This document shows, one piece after another, positions 33,765 through 43,112 of a stretch of DNA of 64,000 nucleotides. Position 1 is the stretch's first letter, and each line of letters opens with the position of its first letter. This stretch comes from Flavobacterium sp. GT3R68 (lineage in GTDB: Bacteria > Bacteroidota > Bacteroidia > Flavobacteriales > Flavobacteriaceae), in the NCBI RefSeq assembly GCF_007109225.1, contig NZ_VJZK01000007.1, forward strand, positions 79,250-143,249, given 5' to 3'. Position numbers and translations under genes: made by a program. The notes beneath the pieces are model-generated. The model saw nothing but the letters and a program-made list of their open reading frames with translations. It had not been told where the DNA came from and did not search any database.

Positions 33765-35783
33765 CTAAAACTTCATTCTTTGTATTCTGACCGCATTTAG
33801 TATAGCCAATAACGCTACTCCTACATCAGCAAAAACTGCTTCCCACATAGTTGCTAAACCACCTGCGCCAAGAATCAAAACGATTGCTTTTACTGTAAAT
33901 GCTAAACCGATATTTTGCCAAACAATTTTCTTGGTTTGTTTACCAATATTTATAGCAGTAAAGATTTTATACGGTTGGTCATTTTGAATTACGATGTCGG
34001 CAGTTTCTATAGTGGCATCACTACCTAAACCACCCATTGCAATTCCTGCATCAGCAAGAGCAACTACTGGAGCATCATTTACACCATCGCCAACAAAGGC
34101 AATTTTCAGATTTTGCAATTTTAATTCCTCTACTTTTTCAACTTTATGTTCGGGTAATAAATCGCCGTGTGCTAAATCGATATTTAGCTCTTTTGCAACG
34201 GCATTTACAACAGCTTGTTTATCTCCCGAAAGCATTACGGTTTTGATGTTTATTTTGTGTAAACTTTCTATGGCTTGTTTTGCATCTTCTTTGATTTCGT
34301 CAGCAATTAGAAAATATCCTGCATACTTTTGATTAATTGCAATGACGATAATTGTAAATGGAGTGTTTTCGATTTCGACATCGTAATTAATGTTGAATTT
34401 TTCCATTAATTTTATGTTTCCTGCTAAGATTTCGGTTCCATCCACTTTTCCTTTTAGTCCGTGTCCTGCAATTTCTTCTACATCGGTTACAGATGCGCCT
34501 TTTTCAGTTCCTTTTGCGTGTTCAATGATAGCTGTTCCGACTGGATGTGTTGATTTGGTTTCGAGTGCTGCAACCCATTTGACTAAATCCGCTTCCGAAA
34601 CATCAACAGCAACTACTTTTTGAACTTTGAAAACACCTTTGGTTAGTGTTCCTGTTTTGTCCATAACAACCACTTGAATAGATGCCATTATATCAAGAAA
34701 ACTTGAACCTTTGAAAAGAATTCCGTTTTTACTTGCTGCTCCAATTCCACCAAAATAACCTAAAGGAATTGAGATTACTAAAGCGCAAGGACAAGAAATA
34801 ACCAAGAACACCAAAGCTCTGTATAACCAATCTCTGAATACATAATTATCAACAGAAAGCATAGGTAACACACAAATTGCAATTGCTAAAAACACTACAA
34901 TAGGCGTATAGATTTTAGCAAACTTTCGGATAAATAATTCGGTTGGTGCTTTTTTGGCTGTGGCTTCCTGCACCATTTCGAGTATTTTAGACAGTTTACT
35001 ATCGGTGTAAGCCGTTGTAACTTCAACTTGTGCAATGGTGTTCAGGTTTATCATTCCTGCTAAAACGGTTTCGCCTTTTGCTTTTGTATCGGGCTTGCTT
35101 TCTCCAGTTAGTGCCGCTGTATTGAATGTAGCGTAATCGGTTAGCAGTTTTCCGTCTAAAGCCAGTTTTTCTCCCGATTTGAGTTGGATGATTTCACCAA
35201 CGGTAATTTCCGATGCTTTTTTGATGGTTGCATTTCCGACATTTAAAACCGTTGCTTCGTCTGGTCGTTGGTCTAATAATAATTTGATATTAGATTTTGC
35301 TCTTTGAACTGCTAATGTTTGGAATATTTCGCCAATAGCATAAAACAGCATTACGGCAACACCTTCGGGGAATTGTCCGATTGAAAATGCTCCAATGGTT
35401 GCAATGCACATCAATAAAAATTCTGAAAATATTTCGCCTTTGCGAATGCTTTCAAATGCTTCTTTAAGAACTGGAAATCCAACAGGAATATAAGCGACAA
35501 TGTACCACACTATTCGCACCCAGCCTGTAAACCAAGTTTGAGGAAAATAGTTATCGAAAACAATTGCAATAAGTAATAATGTAAAACTTATGATTGCAGG
35601 TGTAAACATTTGCAATGTAGTTTGGTCAGTATCTGAATGGTCGTGTCCGTCATCATCTGAATGTTCATGGTCATTGTGTGTTGTACAACAACCTGTTTTT
35701 TTATCTGTTTTATGATGAATTTTTTCTTCTAACGTGCAACAAAGCTGTTTACCGTTTGCATCGTATTTGTGTTGGTGTTTCAT
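33765..35783 (-). CDS. Heavy-metal P-type ATPase with His/Cys-rich N-terminus
   Basis: 672 residues from the ATG at 35781-35783; a longer frame would overlap the next gene's end. It has no folded HMA domain; instead the first 60 residues carry CC pairs and DHEHSDDDGHDHSD. Core motifs: TGES (actuator), SCPCALVIS near residue 329 (ion site), DKTGTLT near 375 (phosphorylated Asp), STHPVG (HP motif) and GDGVNDAPVVALADAG. This fits a Zn/Cd/Pb-type exporter in the inner membrane. It sits between the MFS gene and the small Cys-rich gene, all on one strand. Confidence 0.9.
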   Translation of the reverse strand: MKHQHKYDANGKQLCCTLEEKIHHKTDKKTGCCTTHNDHEHSDDDGHDHSDTDQTTLQMFTPAIISFTLLLIAIVFDNYFPQTWFTGWVRIVWYIVAYIPVGFPVLKEAFESIRKGEIFSEFLLMCIATIGAFSIGQFPEGVAVMLFYAIGEIFQTLAVQRAKSNIKLLLDQRPDEATVLNVGNATIKKASEITVGEIIQLKSGEKLALDGKLLTDYATFNTAALTGESKPDTKAKGETVLAGMINLNTIAQVEVTTAYTDSKLSKILEMVQEATAKKAPTELFIRKFAKIYTPIVVFLAIAICVLPMLSVDNYVFRDWLYRALVFLVISCPCALVISIPLGYFGGIGAASKNGILFKGSSFLDIMASIQVVVMDKTGTLTKGVFKVQKVVAVDVSEADLVKWVAALETKSTHPVGTAIIEHAKGTEKGASVTDVEEIAGHGLKGKVDGTEILAGNIKLMEKFNINYDVEIENTPFTIIVIAINQKYAGYFLIADEIKEDAKQAIESLHKINIKTVMLSGDKQAVVNAVAKELNIDLAHGDLLPEHKVEKVEELKLQNLKIAFVGDGVNDAPVVALADAGIAMGGLGSDATIETADIVIQNDQPYKIFTAINIGKQTKKIVWQNIGLAFTVKAIVLILGAGGLATMWEAVFADVGVALLAILNAVRIQRMKF

Positions 35784-35826
35784 TTTTGTTATGATTATTT
35801 TTTGTGCTGTGTTTGTCGCAACAGCG

Positions 35827-36996
35827 TCATTTAACGTGTGGTTTTGTATTCTTACTAACAATGATTGTAACTAGTAATGCTAAAAATCCTAATGCGGCAC
35901 AAATTACAAAGCCCCATTTTAAACCTATTGCTTGCGAAATAACACCTATCAACAAAGGACCTATCATGTCGCCAAATTCTTTAAATGAGCCTGCCACACC
36001 CATTGTTGCTCCCATTTGTTTTTCATCAGATAAATTACTCACCATAGCATCAGAATTTGTCCAGACAATACCGATACCGATACCTGCAATAATGCAAACT
36101 ATGATTAAAAATATTCCGCTGACAAATGGTATCGATGCGGTGGAAATGCAGGATAATAACATGGCACAGCGTAGGATAATAACAGCATTAAATTTATCGG
36201 CGAACCAACCTGCAATCGGCTGTACTAATAAATAGGAAATAGCTGTTATGGATAATATTAAACCTGTATTAAAAGAGTTATATCCCAATTCATGGATTCG
36301 TACAGGTAAAAAACCAAATAATATACCAACAAAAAACATGTTTATTACTATAATTAAGAACCAAGGCATTAAGGTCTTATTTTTTAAAACTATCCAAAGG
36401 TTTTTAAATGAAAAGTCATCATCATCGTCGAAAGCAGCACTGCTTTTTTGTTTATCGGCGGGTAAAGCAAAAGCAAGCAACAATGCAATAATGCCTATAA
36501 CAGCACAAGCATAAAATATGCCTGTAAAACTGCTTTTCAAAACAATAGCTCCACCAATGATTGGGCTTACAACATAACCAAATCCTTTTATTGCACTATA
36601 AATACCAAAAGCTTTTCCTTTATTGTCTTTATATAATATGCCCACCATAGCTAGTGAAACAGCAGAAATCGAAGCACCGCCTAACCCCTGAAGAAACCTT
36701 ACTACTATTAATAATTTTGGTGGTACAAAAGGATATAATAACGAAGCAAGTGTAAAAATAATTATACCAAGGTATAAGGCTTTTTTCATTCCTTTTTTAT
36801 CAGCCAATCCACCGAATATAGGCTTTGCAATTATTTCTGCAAAATCATAAATGGCTATTAGCAAGCCTATCATAGTTAAACCTATACCAACTTTCTCTGC
36901 ATAAAAAGGGAGATTAACTGCTACAATATGAGCTCCAAAAGAGGTAGTAAAACCAAGAAAGCCAAGTATTAAAGCAAACTTTATTGATGTTTTCAT
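35827..36996 (-). CDS. MFS transporter
   Basis: 389 residues with twelve predicted membrane helices. Motif A is visible as GGLADKKGMKKALYLG (loop 2-3) and again as GWFADKFNAVIILRC (loop 8-9). The central loop holds the acidic run AAFDDDDDFSF. It belongs to the drug/metal efflux-type MFS group, but the substrate is not evident. It lies in a row with the CusB-like gene upstream (44 bases) and the P-type ATPase downstream, so it is probably part of the metal-resistance operon. Confidence 0.85.
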   Translation of the reverse strand: MKTSIKFALILGFLGFTTSFGAHIVAVNLPFYAEKVGIGLTMIGLLIAIYDFAEIIAKPIFGGLADKKGMKKALYLGIIIFTLASLLYPFVPPKLLIVVRFLQGLGGASISAVSLAMVGILYKDNKGKAFGIYSAIKGFGYVVSPIIGGAIVLKSSFTGIFYACAVIGIIALLLAFALPADKQKSSAAFDDDDDFSFKNLWIVLKNKTLMPWFLIIVINMFFVGILFGFLPVRIHELGYNSFNTGLILSITAISYLLVQPIAGWFADKFNAVIILRCAMLLSCISTASIPFVSGIFLIIVCIIAGIGIGIVWTNSDAMVSNLSDEKQMGATMGVAGSFKEFGDMIGPLLIGVISQAIGLKWGFVICAALGFLALLVTIIVSKNTKPHVK

Positions 36997-37040
36997 CTTT
37001 AATATATTATTAGTTATTTTTTGTTATTGTTAGTTTTTAA

Positions 37041-38204
37041 TTATTCTTCTTCGCTTCCTTTGGTTAACTCTGATAGTAAATAATAAGCTCCTTTAATTAC
37101 TACCTTGGCATTTGCAGGAATCTCATCGATTGCTTTTACTTCGGTGTAACCCAAATCAGTTGAACCAATAGTTACTTTTATTTGTTGGAAAGTGTTTTTG
37201 CCAGTAGCAATAAATATAAAATGGTCGTTGCCATTATTTACTATTGCTTCGGTTGGTAATGCTGTTGTATTGGAATTGTCAATTTTCACTCTTGCTTCTA
37301 CATACATTCCGGGTAAAAGTGTTTCGGTTGTTTCATTTATTTTGGCGTGAACCAATACCGCTTGTTCGTTGGGTTCAAAGGCTTTGTTGACAGCGTAAAT
37401 TGTTGCAGGATGCGAATGAGAAACATCGTTGGCATCGCTAAACTCTATTTGTTGTCCGATTTTAATTTTGTGGATGTCTTTTTCAAAAACCTTTAAATCT
37501 AAATGTAAAAAACGGTTATCGATAATTTCAAATAGTATTGCATTCGCATCGGCAAATTTACCCATACTCAAATTGATATGTTGAATATAACCGCTAATCG
37601 GTGCTGAAATTGCAATACTTGAAGCAATATTTTTGGATGATAAATTATTGGCATTAATTCCTAATTGGGCTAATTTAGATTTTAAAGTTTCTTTTTTGGC
37701 TTGTGCAATTTGCAATTCTCTTTGTGATTGTTGGTAGATTTTCCCTGCGTTTATATTATCATCACGCAACTCCTTTTGACGTACGTATTCTTTTTCTAAA
37801 TACGAAAGATTGGCGTTATTCTCTAAATAATCTTGTTGCAGTTGTATAACATCAGTATTAGCGATTGTTGCCAAAGTTTTTCCTTTGCTTACAAATTCGC
37901 CCTCTTGAACGAAAATATTTTTTACAACTCCACCAGTCAAGATACTTACTTGTGCTTGGTATTGTGGTGGTAAGGATAGTTTTCCGTTGATTTTTAAAGT
38001 TGTTGTTAGATTTTTGTTTTCAAAATTACCTAACTGTAAATCGATGGCTTTTATCTGTGCATCAGTGAAGGTTACAACTGCTGTTGTTGGCTTTTCGGTC
38101 GGTATTTCCTTTGAAGCTTCATTCATTGTTGCTTCTTTATCATTATTCTTGCACGAAACTACGCCCAAAAACAAAAGGATTATGAGTGCTATATTATTTT
38201 TCAT
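37041..38204 (-). CDS. RND efflux periplasmic adaptor (CusB/CzcB-like) lipoprotein
   Basis: 387 residues. Lipobox LFLGVVSC at residues about 11-18. Adaptor order: beta-barrel strand (NLTTTLKINGKLSLPPQ), lipoyl half (VKNIFVQEGEFVSKGKTLATI), a long hairpin coiled coil (DVIQLQQDYLENNANLSYLEKEY), second lipoyl half (IAISAPISGYIQHINLSMG) and a final beta-barrel/MP domain (LPGMYVEARVKID). It links the inner-membrane pump to the outer-membrane channel. The gene begins ten bases after the pump gene. Confidence 0.9.
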   Translation of the reverse strand: MKNNIALIILLFLGVVSCKNNDKEATMNEASKEIPTEKPTTAVVTFTDAQIKAIDLQLGNFENKNLTTTLKINGKLSLPPQYQAQVSILTGGVVKNIFVQEGEFVSKGKTLATIANTDVIQLQQDYLENNANLSYLEKEYVRQKELRDDNINAGKIYQQSQRELQIAQAKKETLKSKLAQLGINANNLSSKNIASSIAISAPISGYIQHINLSMGKFADANAILFEIIDNRFLHLDLKVFEKDIHKIKIGQQIEFSDANDVSHSHPATIYAVNKAFEPNEQAVLVHAKINETTETLLPGMYVEARVKIDNSNTTALPTEAIVNNGNDHFIFIATGKNTFQQIKVTIGSTDLGYTEVKAIDEIPANAKVVIKGAYYLLSELTKGSEEE

Positions 38205-38214
38205 CGTTAGTATT

Positions 38215-41200
38215 TTATTTGTTTAATAAATATTGAATGTTGATTATGGTTTGATTGTAATTGTTCATTGCAATCAAATAATCGGTTTTTATTTTGTTGG
38301 CATCTTTTAGGTTTTGAGTATATTCAATATAACCAATATCACCCGATTTATACAAGCGTTGTGCAGAATTCACAATTGTTTCCGCCATTGGCAAACCCTC
38401 TGTTTTGTAAAAATTGAGCTGCTCCGAATATTGCTTTTGCAGTTGAAATTGTTGTAAAAATAAGGTTGACAATTCTTGTTGTGATTTATCTAATTCCTTT
38501 TTAGCAATTTCGGTTTCTAACCTTGCGACTTGTGTTTTTGCTTTTATTCCGTTTCTGAATAATGGAATGTTGATGCCAACACTACCATAATAAAATGGAT
38601 TTTCCTTGTCTAAACTTTGTGCGTTTACACCTAAATTGAAAGATGGATTTGCTTTTGCTTTTTCGGATTTTATGGCTAATTCTTTAGCGATAATTTGCTG
38701 TTGCAAAAACTGCAAAACAGGATGGTCTTTTACTAATGTGCTATCGCTTACATTAATTTCGGGTAACGCTTCATATTTTTTTGGTGCTTGATATGCTGTG
38801 TTGCTTCGTGTCCATTTTTGTAATTCGGCTACATAAAAAGCTACCTGCGAATTGGCTTCAGCCAATTGCATTTTTAACTCTTTGCGTTGCAGAGAGGCGT
38901 TTACTTTTTCCAATTTACTAGTTTCTCCGACTTGAAATTTCTTGTCTGCATACTTTTCATAATCGGCAAAAATGTTATCCGTTTCGAGCAATAAATTATA
39001 ATGTTGCACATTGTAAAGCCAAAAGAAATAAGCATTGGAAACATTTTTTATCAACTCGTTTTTTGTAACGCCTTCAAAAGATTTCGCAACTGCTACATTT
39101 TGATTTAATAGGTTTCTTTCGGCTTTATTGGACAGTTTAAAACCTTGTGCCACGCCAATATTATAATCAAATAATTTGCTGTTGATTTGCCCTAAATTAC
39201 TGTTGATATTGAAAGGGTCAAGTACTGTTGCTGTTTTAGTTAGTGTCTGTTGTTGTTCTGTTTGCAATGTTGCTTGTTGGATTGTTGGATAATTTTTGGT
39301 TGCTAAATCCAAAGCGTTTTGCAAAGTTAAATCTTGCGATTGTGCATTGGCATTGAAAGAAAAACAACTAAAAAACAGCACCACAATTGTTGCGATTTTT
39401 GGATTTACTTTTATGTTTTTTGGTGTCATTACTAAATAATATAAAACTGGTAAAACAAATAATGTTAATAGTGTAGAAGTAAGCAAACCACCAATAACGA
39501 CAGTCGCCAATGGTTTTTGCACTTCTGCACCTGCGCTTGTACTTAATGCCATTGGTAAAAATCCTAATGAAGCAACAGTTGCCGTTGCCAAAATAGGTCG
39601 TAATCTTGCGCTACTGCCTTTGTAAATGCGTTGTAAAAGATTGTCTTCGCCCTCGTCTTTTAATTGATTGTAGTAACTGATTAAAACAATTCCGTTTAAA
39701 ACCGCTACTCCAAATAAAGCAATAAAACCAACTCCTGCCGAAATACTAAAGTTCATTCCACGAACCCATAAAGCAATAATTCCGCCAATGGATGCTAAAG
39801 GAATTGCTGAAAAAATAATGGTGGCTTCTTTGAGCGAACGGAACGACAGGAAGAGTAAAAAGAAAATCAGTAAAAGTGCAACAGGAACAGCCAATTGCAA
39901 TCTTCCTTTTGCTTCCTGCAAGTTTTGAAATTGACCGCCATAATTAATAAAATAGCCTTCGGGTAATTTTAGTTTGGCATCCAATTTTTGTTGAATTTCT
40001 AAAACTACACTTTCTACATCACGACCTCGAACATTTGCTTCAATTACTATTCTGCGTTGTGCATCTTCACGACTTATTTGTGATGGTGCGGTTTTGAAAG
40101 TGATTTCAGCAACTTCGTTTAATGGAATCTGATTGCCTTTTGGTGTTGGAATTAATAATGATTTTAAAGCGTCAATATCAGTATTTTCACTTTTAGGAAT
40201 ACGAACGACTAAATCAAATTTTCGTTCTCCCTCATATACAACGCCTGTTGTACCACCTGCATAAGCGGTGTTTAAAATTCGGTTTACATCGGCAATATTC
40301 AAACCATATTGTGCAATTTTATTACGATTATATTTTACGACCAATTGTGGCATTCCCGAAACTTGTTCTACTTTAATATCGGTTAATCCTTTAATTTTTT
40401 TTAACATTGGAACTGCTTTATTAGCTTCTGAAAACAACTTATCTAAATCATCACCAAATATTTTTATGGCAATATCCGATTTTACACCTGCAATTAATTC
40501 ACTGAAACGCATTTGAATGGGTTGTTCAAATGATAAATTGCAACCTGGGATTACACTTAATTTTTCATTCATTTTTTCTGCTAATTCTTCGTTATTGTTA
40601 GCAGATGTCCATTCTTTTCTATCTTTTAAAACTACAATAATGTCTCCATTGTTTATTGGCATTGGGTCGGTTGGAATTTCACTACTACCAATTTTACTTA
40701 CCACTTCTATTACTTCTGGAAATTGTTTTAATATTTTTTCAACTAGTGTAAATGTTTCTACCGTTTGAGGGAGTGAAGTACCTTGTCTTAAAGTGGCTTC
40801 GATTGCGAAGTCGCCTTCGTCTAATTCGGGAATAAATTCGCCACCCAATGAATTGAAAATAAATAATGAGGTTATGAATAAGAATATTGCAACACCGATA
40901 ACCGCAAATTTTCGTTCTAAAGCTTTAACCAAATAAGGTTGATACCAATTGTTTAATTTATTGATAAACCTATCGGTAAAATTGGGTTTGTCACTGATTT
41001 TTTTACTTAAAAAAAGACTACTTGCCCAAGGCACATAAGTAAGTGAAAGGATTAATGCTCCAACAATGGCAAAACTTACTGTTTGTGCCATTGGCATAAA
41101 CATTTTACCTTCTATACCTCTTAAAACAAATAAAGGAATGTACACAATTAAGATAATGATTTGACCGAAAATGGCACTACTCATAATTTTTGATGAACTT

Positions 41201-42516
41201 TTGATAACCTCTTTGTCCAATTGATTTTGGGTAAGATGATTGTTTTTATAATGCTTCGAGAAAATATGTAATGTGGCTTCTACTACAATCACAGCTCCAT
41301 CGACGATAAGCCCAAAGTCTAATGCTCCCATACTCATCAGGTTTGCACTTAACCCAAACATATTCATAATGATTATTGCAAATAACATTGCCAAAGGGAT
41401 TACTGAAGCTACAATTAAACCAGCTCTTAAACTTCCTAAAAACAAGACTAAAACTAAAATAACGATTAATGCACCCTCTAATAAATTGGTTGAAACTGTG
41501 CTGACAGTTTTCTCAATGAGTTTAGTTCTATCGATAAATACATCTAATTTTACTCCTTGTGGCAATGATTTTTCGATGGATTTCATTCTTTCTTTTACTC
41601 GTTCAATTACTCGTACTGCGTTTTCTCCTTTTTGCATTAAAACTATTCCACCAACAGTTTCTCCTTTTCCGTTTCTTGTCATTGCTCCGTAACGAGGTGC
41701 AAAACCAAATTTTACTTCGGCAATATCTTTTATTAAAATGGGAACACCTGAATTGTTTTTCACTACAATATTATTGATGTCATCTAGGTTTTGGATTAAT
41801 CCTTCTCCTCGAATAAAATATACATTTGGACCTTTGTCGATGTAACTACCACCAGTATTTTCGTTGTTGTTTTGCAAGGCATCAAAAACTTCAATCAGTG
41901 TTAAATTATTAGCAGAAAGGCGTTCGGGTTTTACCGAAACTTCGTATTGTTTTAATTTGCCACCAAAACTACTTACATCGACTACGCCAACTGTTCCCAA
42001 CAATTGACGGCGCACAATCCAATCTTGAATGGTTCTTAATTCGGATAGGTCATATTTTTCTTCATATCCTTTTTGTGGCACTAAAACATATTGAAATATT
42101 TCGCCCAGTCCTGTTGTTGGCGGCAATAATTCAGGTGTTCCGTATTGCTTTGGGATATTATCTGTAGCGGTTTTTATTTTTTCATCTACTCGCTGACGAG
42201 CAATGTTGACCGCAACATTATCTTTAAAGACAATCGTAATTACAGACAAACCCGAACGGCTTGTACTTCGCAATTCGACCATATCGGATAATGATTTAAA
42301 CTCAGTTTCTAACGGATATGTTATGAACTGCTCGACTTCTTGTGTGGCGAGATTGGGTGCATTTGTGATTACCTGCACTTGATTATTGGTAACATCGGGT
42401 AACGCATCTACGCTTAATTGTGTGAATGAATAAATGCCAAACATCACAAATATTGCCAACAAAACTCCTGTAATGAGTTTGTTGGTTACGGAAAAATTAA
42501 TGATTTTATTTATCAT
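38215..42516 (-). CDS. CusA/CzcA-type heavy-metal RND pump fused to a TolC-like channel domain
   Basis: 1433 residues. Residues 1-1035 are a complete heavy-metal RND pump: twelve helices, FGIYSFTQLSVDALPDVTNNQVQV at the start, GALDFGLIVDGAVIVVEATLH and DEGDFAIEATLRQGTSLPQTVETF. Residues about 1040-1060 (IATIVVLFFSCFSFNANAQ) look like a signal peptide or extra helix. From about 1060 to the end is an outer-membrane-factor domain (LTLQNALDLATKNYPTIQQ, many Q/K/L helices, YKSGDIGYIEYTQNLKDA). Fusions of this kind are known in Bacteroidota. It exports Cu, Ag or Zn/Co/Cd together with the adaptor gene downstream. It is preceded by the DUF6660-like gene. Confidence 0.92.
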   Translation of the reverse strand: MINKIINFSVTNKLITGVLLAIFVMFGIYSFTQLSVDALPDVTNNQVQVITNAPNLATQEVEQFITYPLETEFKSLSDMVELRSTSRSGLSVITIVFKDNVAVNIARQRVDEKIKTATDNIPKQYGTPELLPPTTGLGEIFQYVLVPQKGYEEKYDLSELRTIQDWIVRRQLLGTVGVVDVSSFGGKLKQYEVSVKPERLSANNLTLIEVFDALQNNNENTGGSYIDKGPNVYFIRGEGLIQNLDDINNIVVKNNSGVPILIKDIAEVKFGFAPRYGAMTRNGKGETVGGIVLMQKGENAVRVIERVKERMKSIEKSLPQGVKLDVFIDRTKLIEKTVSTVSTNLLEGALIVILVLVLFLGSLRAGLIVASVIPLAMLFAIIIMNMFGLSANLMSMGALDFGLIVDGAVIVVEATLHIFSKHYKNNHLTQNQLDKEVIKSSSKIMSSAIFGQIIILIVYIPLFVLRGIEGKMFMPMAQTVSFAIVGALILSLTYVPWASSLFLSKKISDKPNFTDRFINKLNNWYQPYLVKALERKFAVIGVAIFLFITSLFIFNSLGGEFIPELDEGDFAIEATLRQGTSLPQTVETFTLVEKILKQFPEVIEVVSKIGSSEIPTDPMPINNGDIIVVLKDRKEWTSANNNEELAEKMNEKLSVIPGCNLSFEQPIQMRFSELIAGVKSDIAIKIFGDDLDKLFSEANKAVPMLKKIKGLTDIKVEQVSGMPQLVVKYNRNKIAQYGLNIADVNRILNTAYAGGTTGVVYEGERKFDLVVRIPKSENTDIDALKSLLIPTPKGNQIPLNEVAEITFKTAPSQISREDAQRRIVIEANVRGRDVESVVLEIQQKLDAKLKLPEGYFINYGGQFQNLQEAKGRLQLAVPVALLLIFFLLFLSFRSLKEATIIFSAIPLASIGGIIALWVRGMNFSISAGVGFIALFGVAVLNGIVLISYYNQLKDEGEDNLLQRIYKGSSARLRPILATATVASLGFLPMALSTSAGAEVQKPLATVVIGGLLTSTLLTLFVLPVLYYLVMTPKNIKVNPKIATIVVLFFSCFSFNANAQSQDLTLQNALDLATKNYPTIQQATLQTEQQQTLTKTATVLDPFNINSNLGQINSKLFDYNIGVAQGFKLSNKAERNLLNQNVAVAKSFEGVTKNELIKNVSNAYFFWLYNVQHYNLLLETDNIFADYEKYADKKFQVGETSKLEKVNASLQRKELKMQLAEANSQVAFYVAELQKWTRSNTAYQAPKKYEALPEINVSDSTLVKDHPVLQFLQQQIIAKELAIKSEKAKANPSFNLGVNAQSLDKENPFYYGSVGINIPLFRNGIKAKTQVARLETEIAKKELDKSQQELSTLFLQQFQLQKQYSEQLNFYKTEGLPMAETIVNSAQRLYKSGDIGYIEYTQNLKDANKIKTDYLIAMNNYNQTIINIQYLLNK

Positions 42517-42609
42517 TGTAATTGTATAATGAATGAGTAATTAGGCACTAATGCCTATTGGATATGTGGAAAGTCCACAACTCTATAACCCGAAATTACT
42601 CGGATTTCA

Positions 42610-42927
42610 TTATGCTATTTGGGGTGGTTGCCAAATGCTTCCGAAGAAATTGGAAGCAATTATTGATTTGTATTCCGGTACTTTTTTCTCAATTGAAATT
42701 CTACTTGGAATAAAATTATAAGAATAGATAGGTGCGAAAGCAAAGCCTTGACAACCACAGCAATTACAAATACACAGCGGAGAACAAACATCATTGTTGT
42801 CCTGATGTTGGCTTGATTGAGCACTTATGGTAGTTCTTTTCAATACCGAAAACGCTTCACCATCTGCGCAAGGCATACAGGAAAGCACAATTAAGTAGAC
42901 TGAAAATATTATACTAATCCATTTCAC
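42610..42927 (-). CDS. DUF6660-like small secreted Cys-rich protein ending in WQPP
   Basis: 105 residues. A signal-type start (ISIIFSVYLIVLSCMPCADGE) with CMPCADGE, a cysteine cluster (CSPLCICNCCGCQGF) and the ending SIWQPPQIA. This is the pattern of short proteins that precede Cus-type efflux operons in Bacteroidota. It is 93 bases upstream of the CusA gene, on the same strand. Possible role: periplasmic metal handling. A TTGCAAT block lies about 100-150 bases upstream. Confidence 0.65.
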   Translation of the reverse strand: MKWISIIFSVYLIVLSCMPCADGEAFSVLKRTTISAQSSQHQDNNDVCSPLCICNCCGCQGFAFAPIYSYNFIPSRISIEKKVPEYKSIIASNFFGSIWQPPQIA

Positions 42928-43021
42928 GATTGTAAAAGTAGTATTTTTTATTATTATGATAATAAATTATTTGCATTATGTTTAATATGAATATACCTTA
43001 TTTTAAAGGGATTGCGAGATA

Positions 43022-43075
43022 TTTCAATGGTATTGCAATGCTTCTTAATATTAATTGCAATGCCATTGCAATAAT
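43022..43075 (-). promoter_or_regulatory. TTGCAAT inverted-repeat block upstream of the DUF6660-like gene
   Basis: TTTCAATGGTATTGCAATG at 43022-43040 and TTAATTGCAATGCCATTGCA at 43051-43070. The spacing and sequence match the block at 33636-33689, upstream of the other Cys-rich gene. No clean TAnnTTTG at the expected distance was found; TACTTTTA (complement of 42933-42940) is the best candidate. Confidence 0.5.
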
Positions 43076-43112
43076 TTATTATTATAATTGCAAAAAAATA
43101 TAGAAAAAATAA

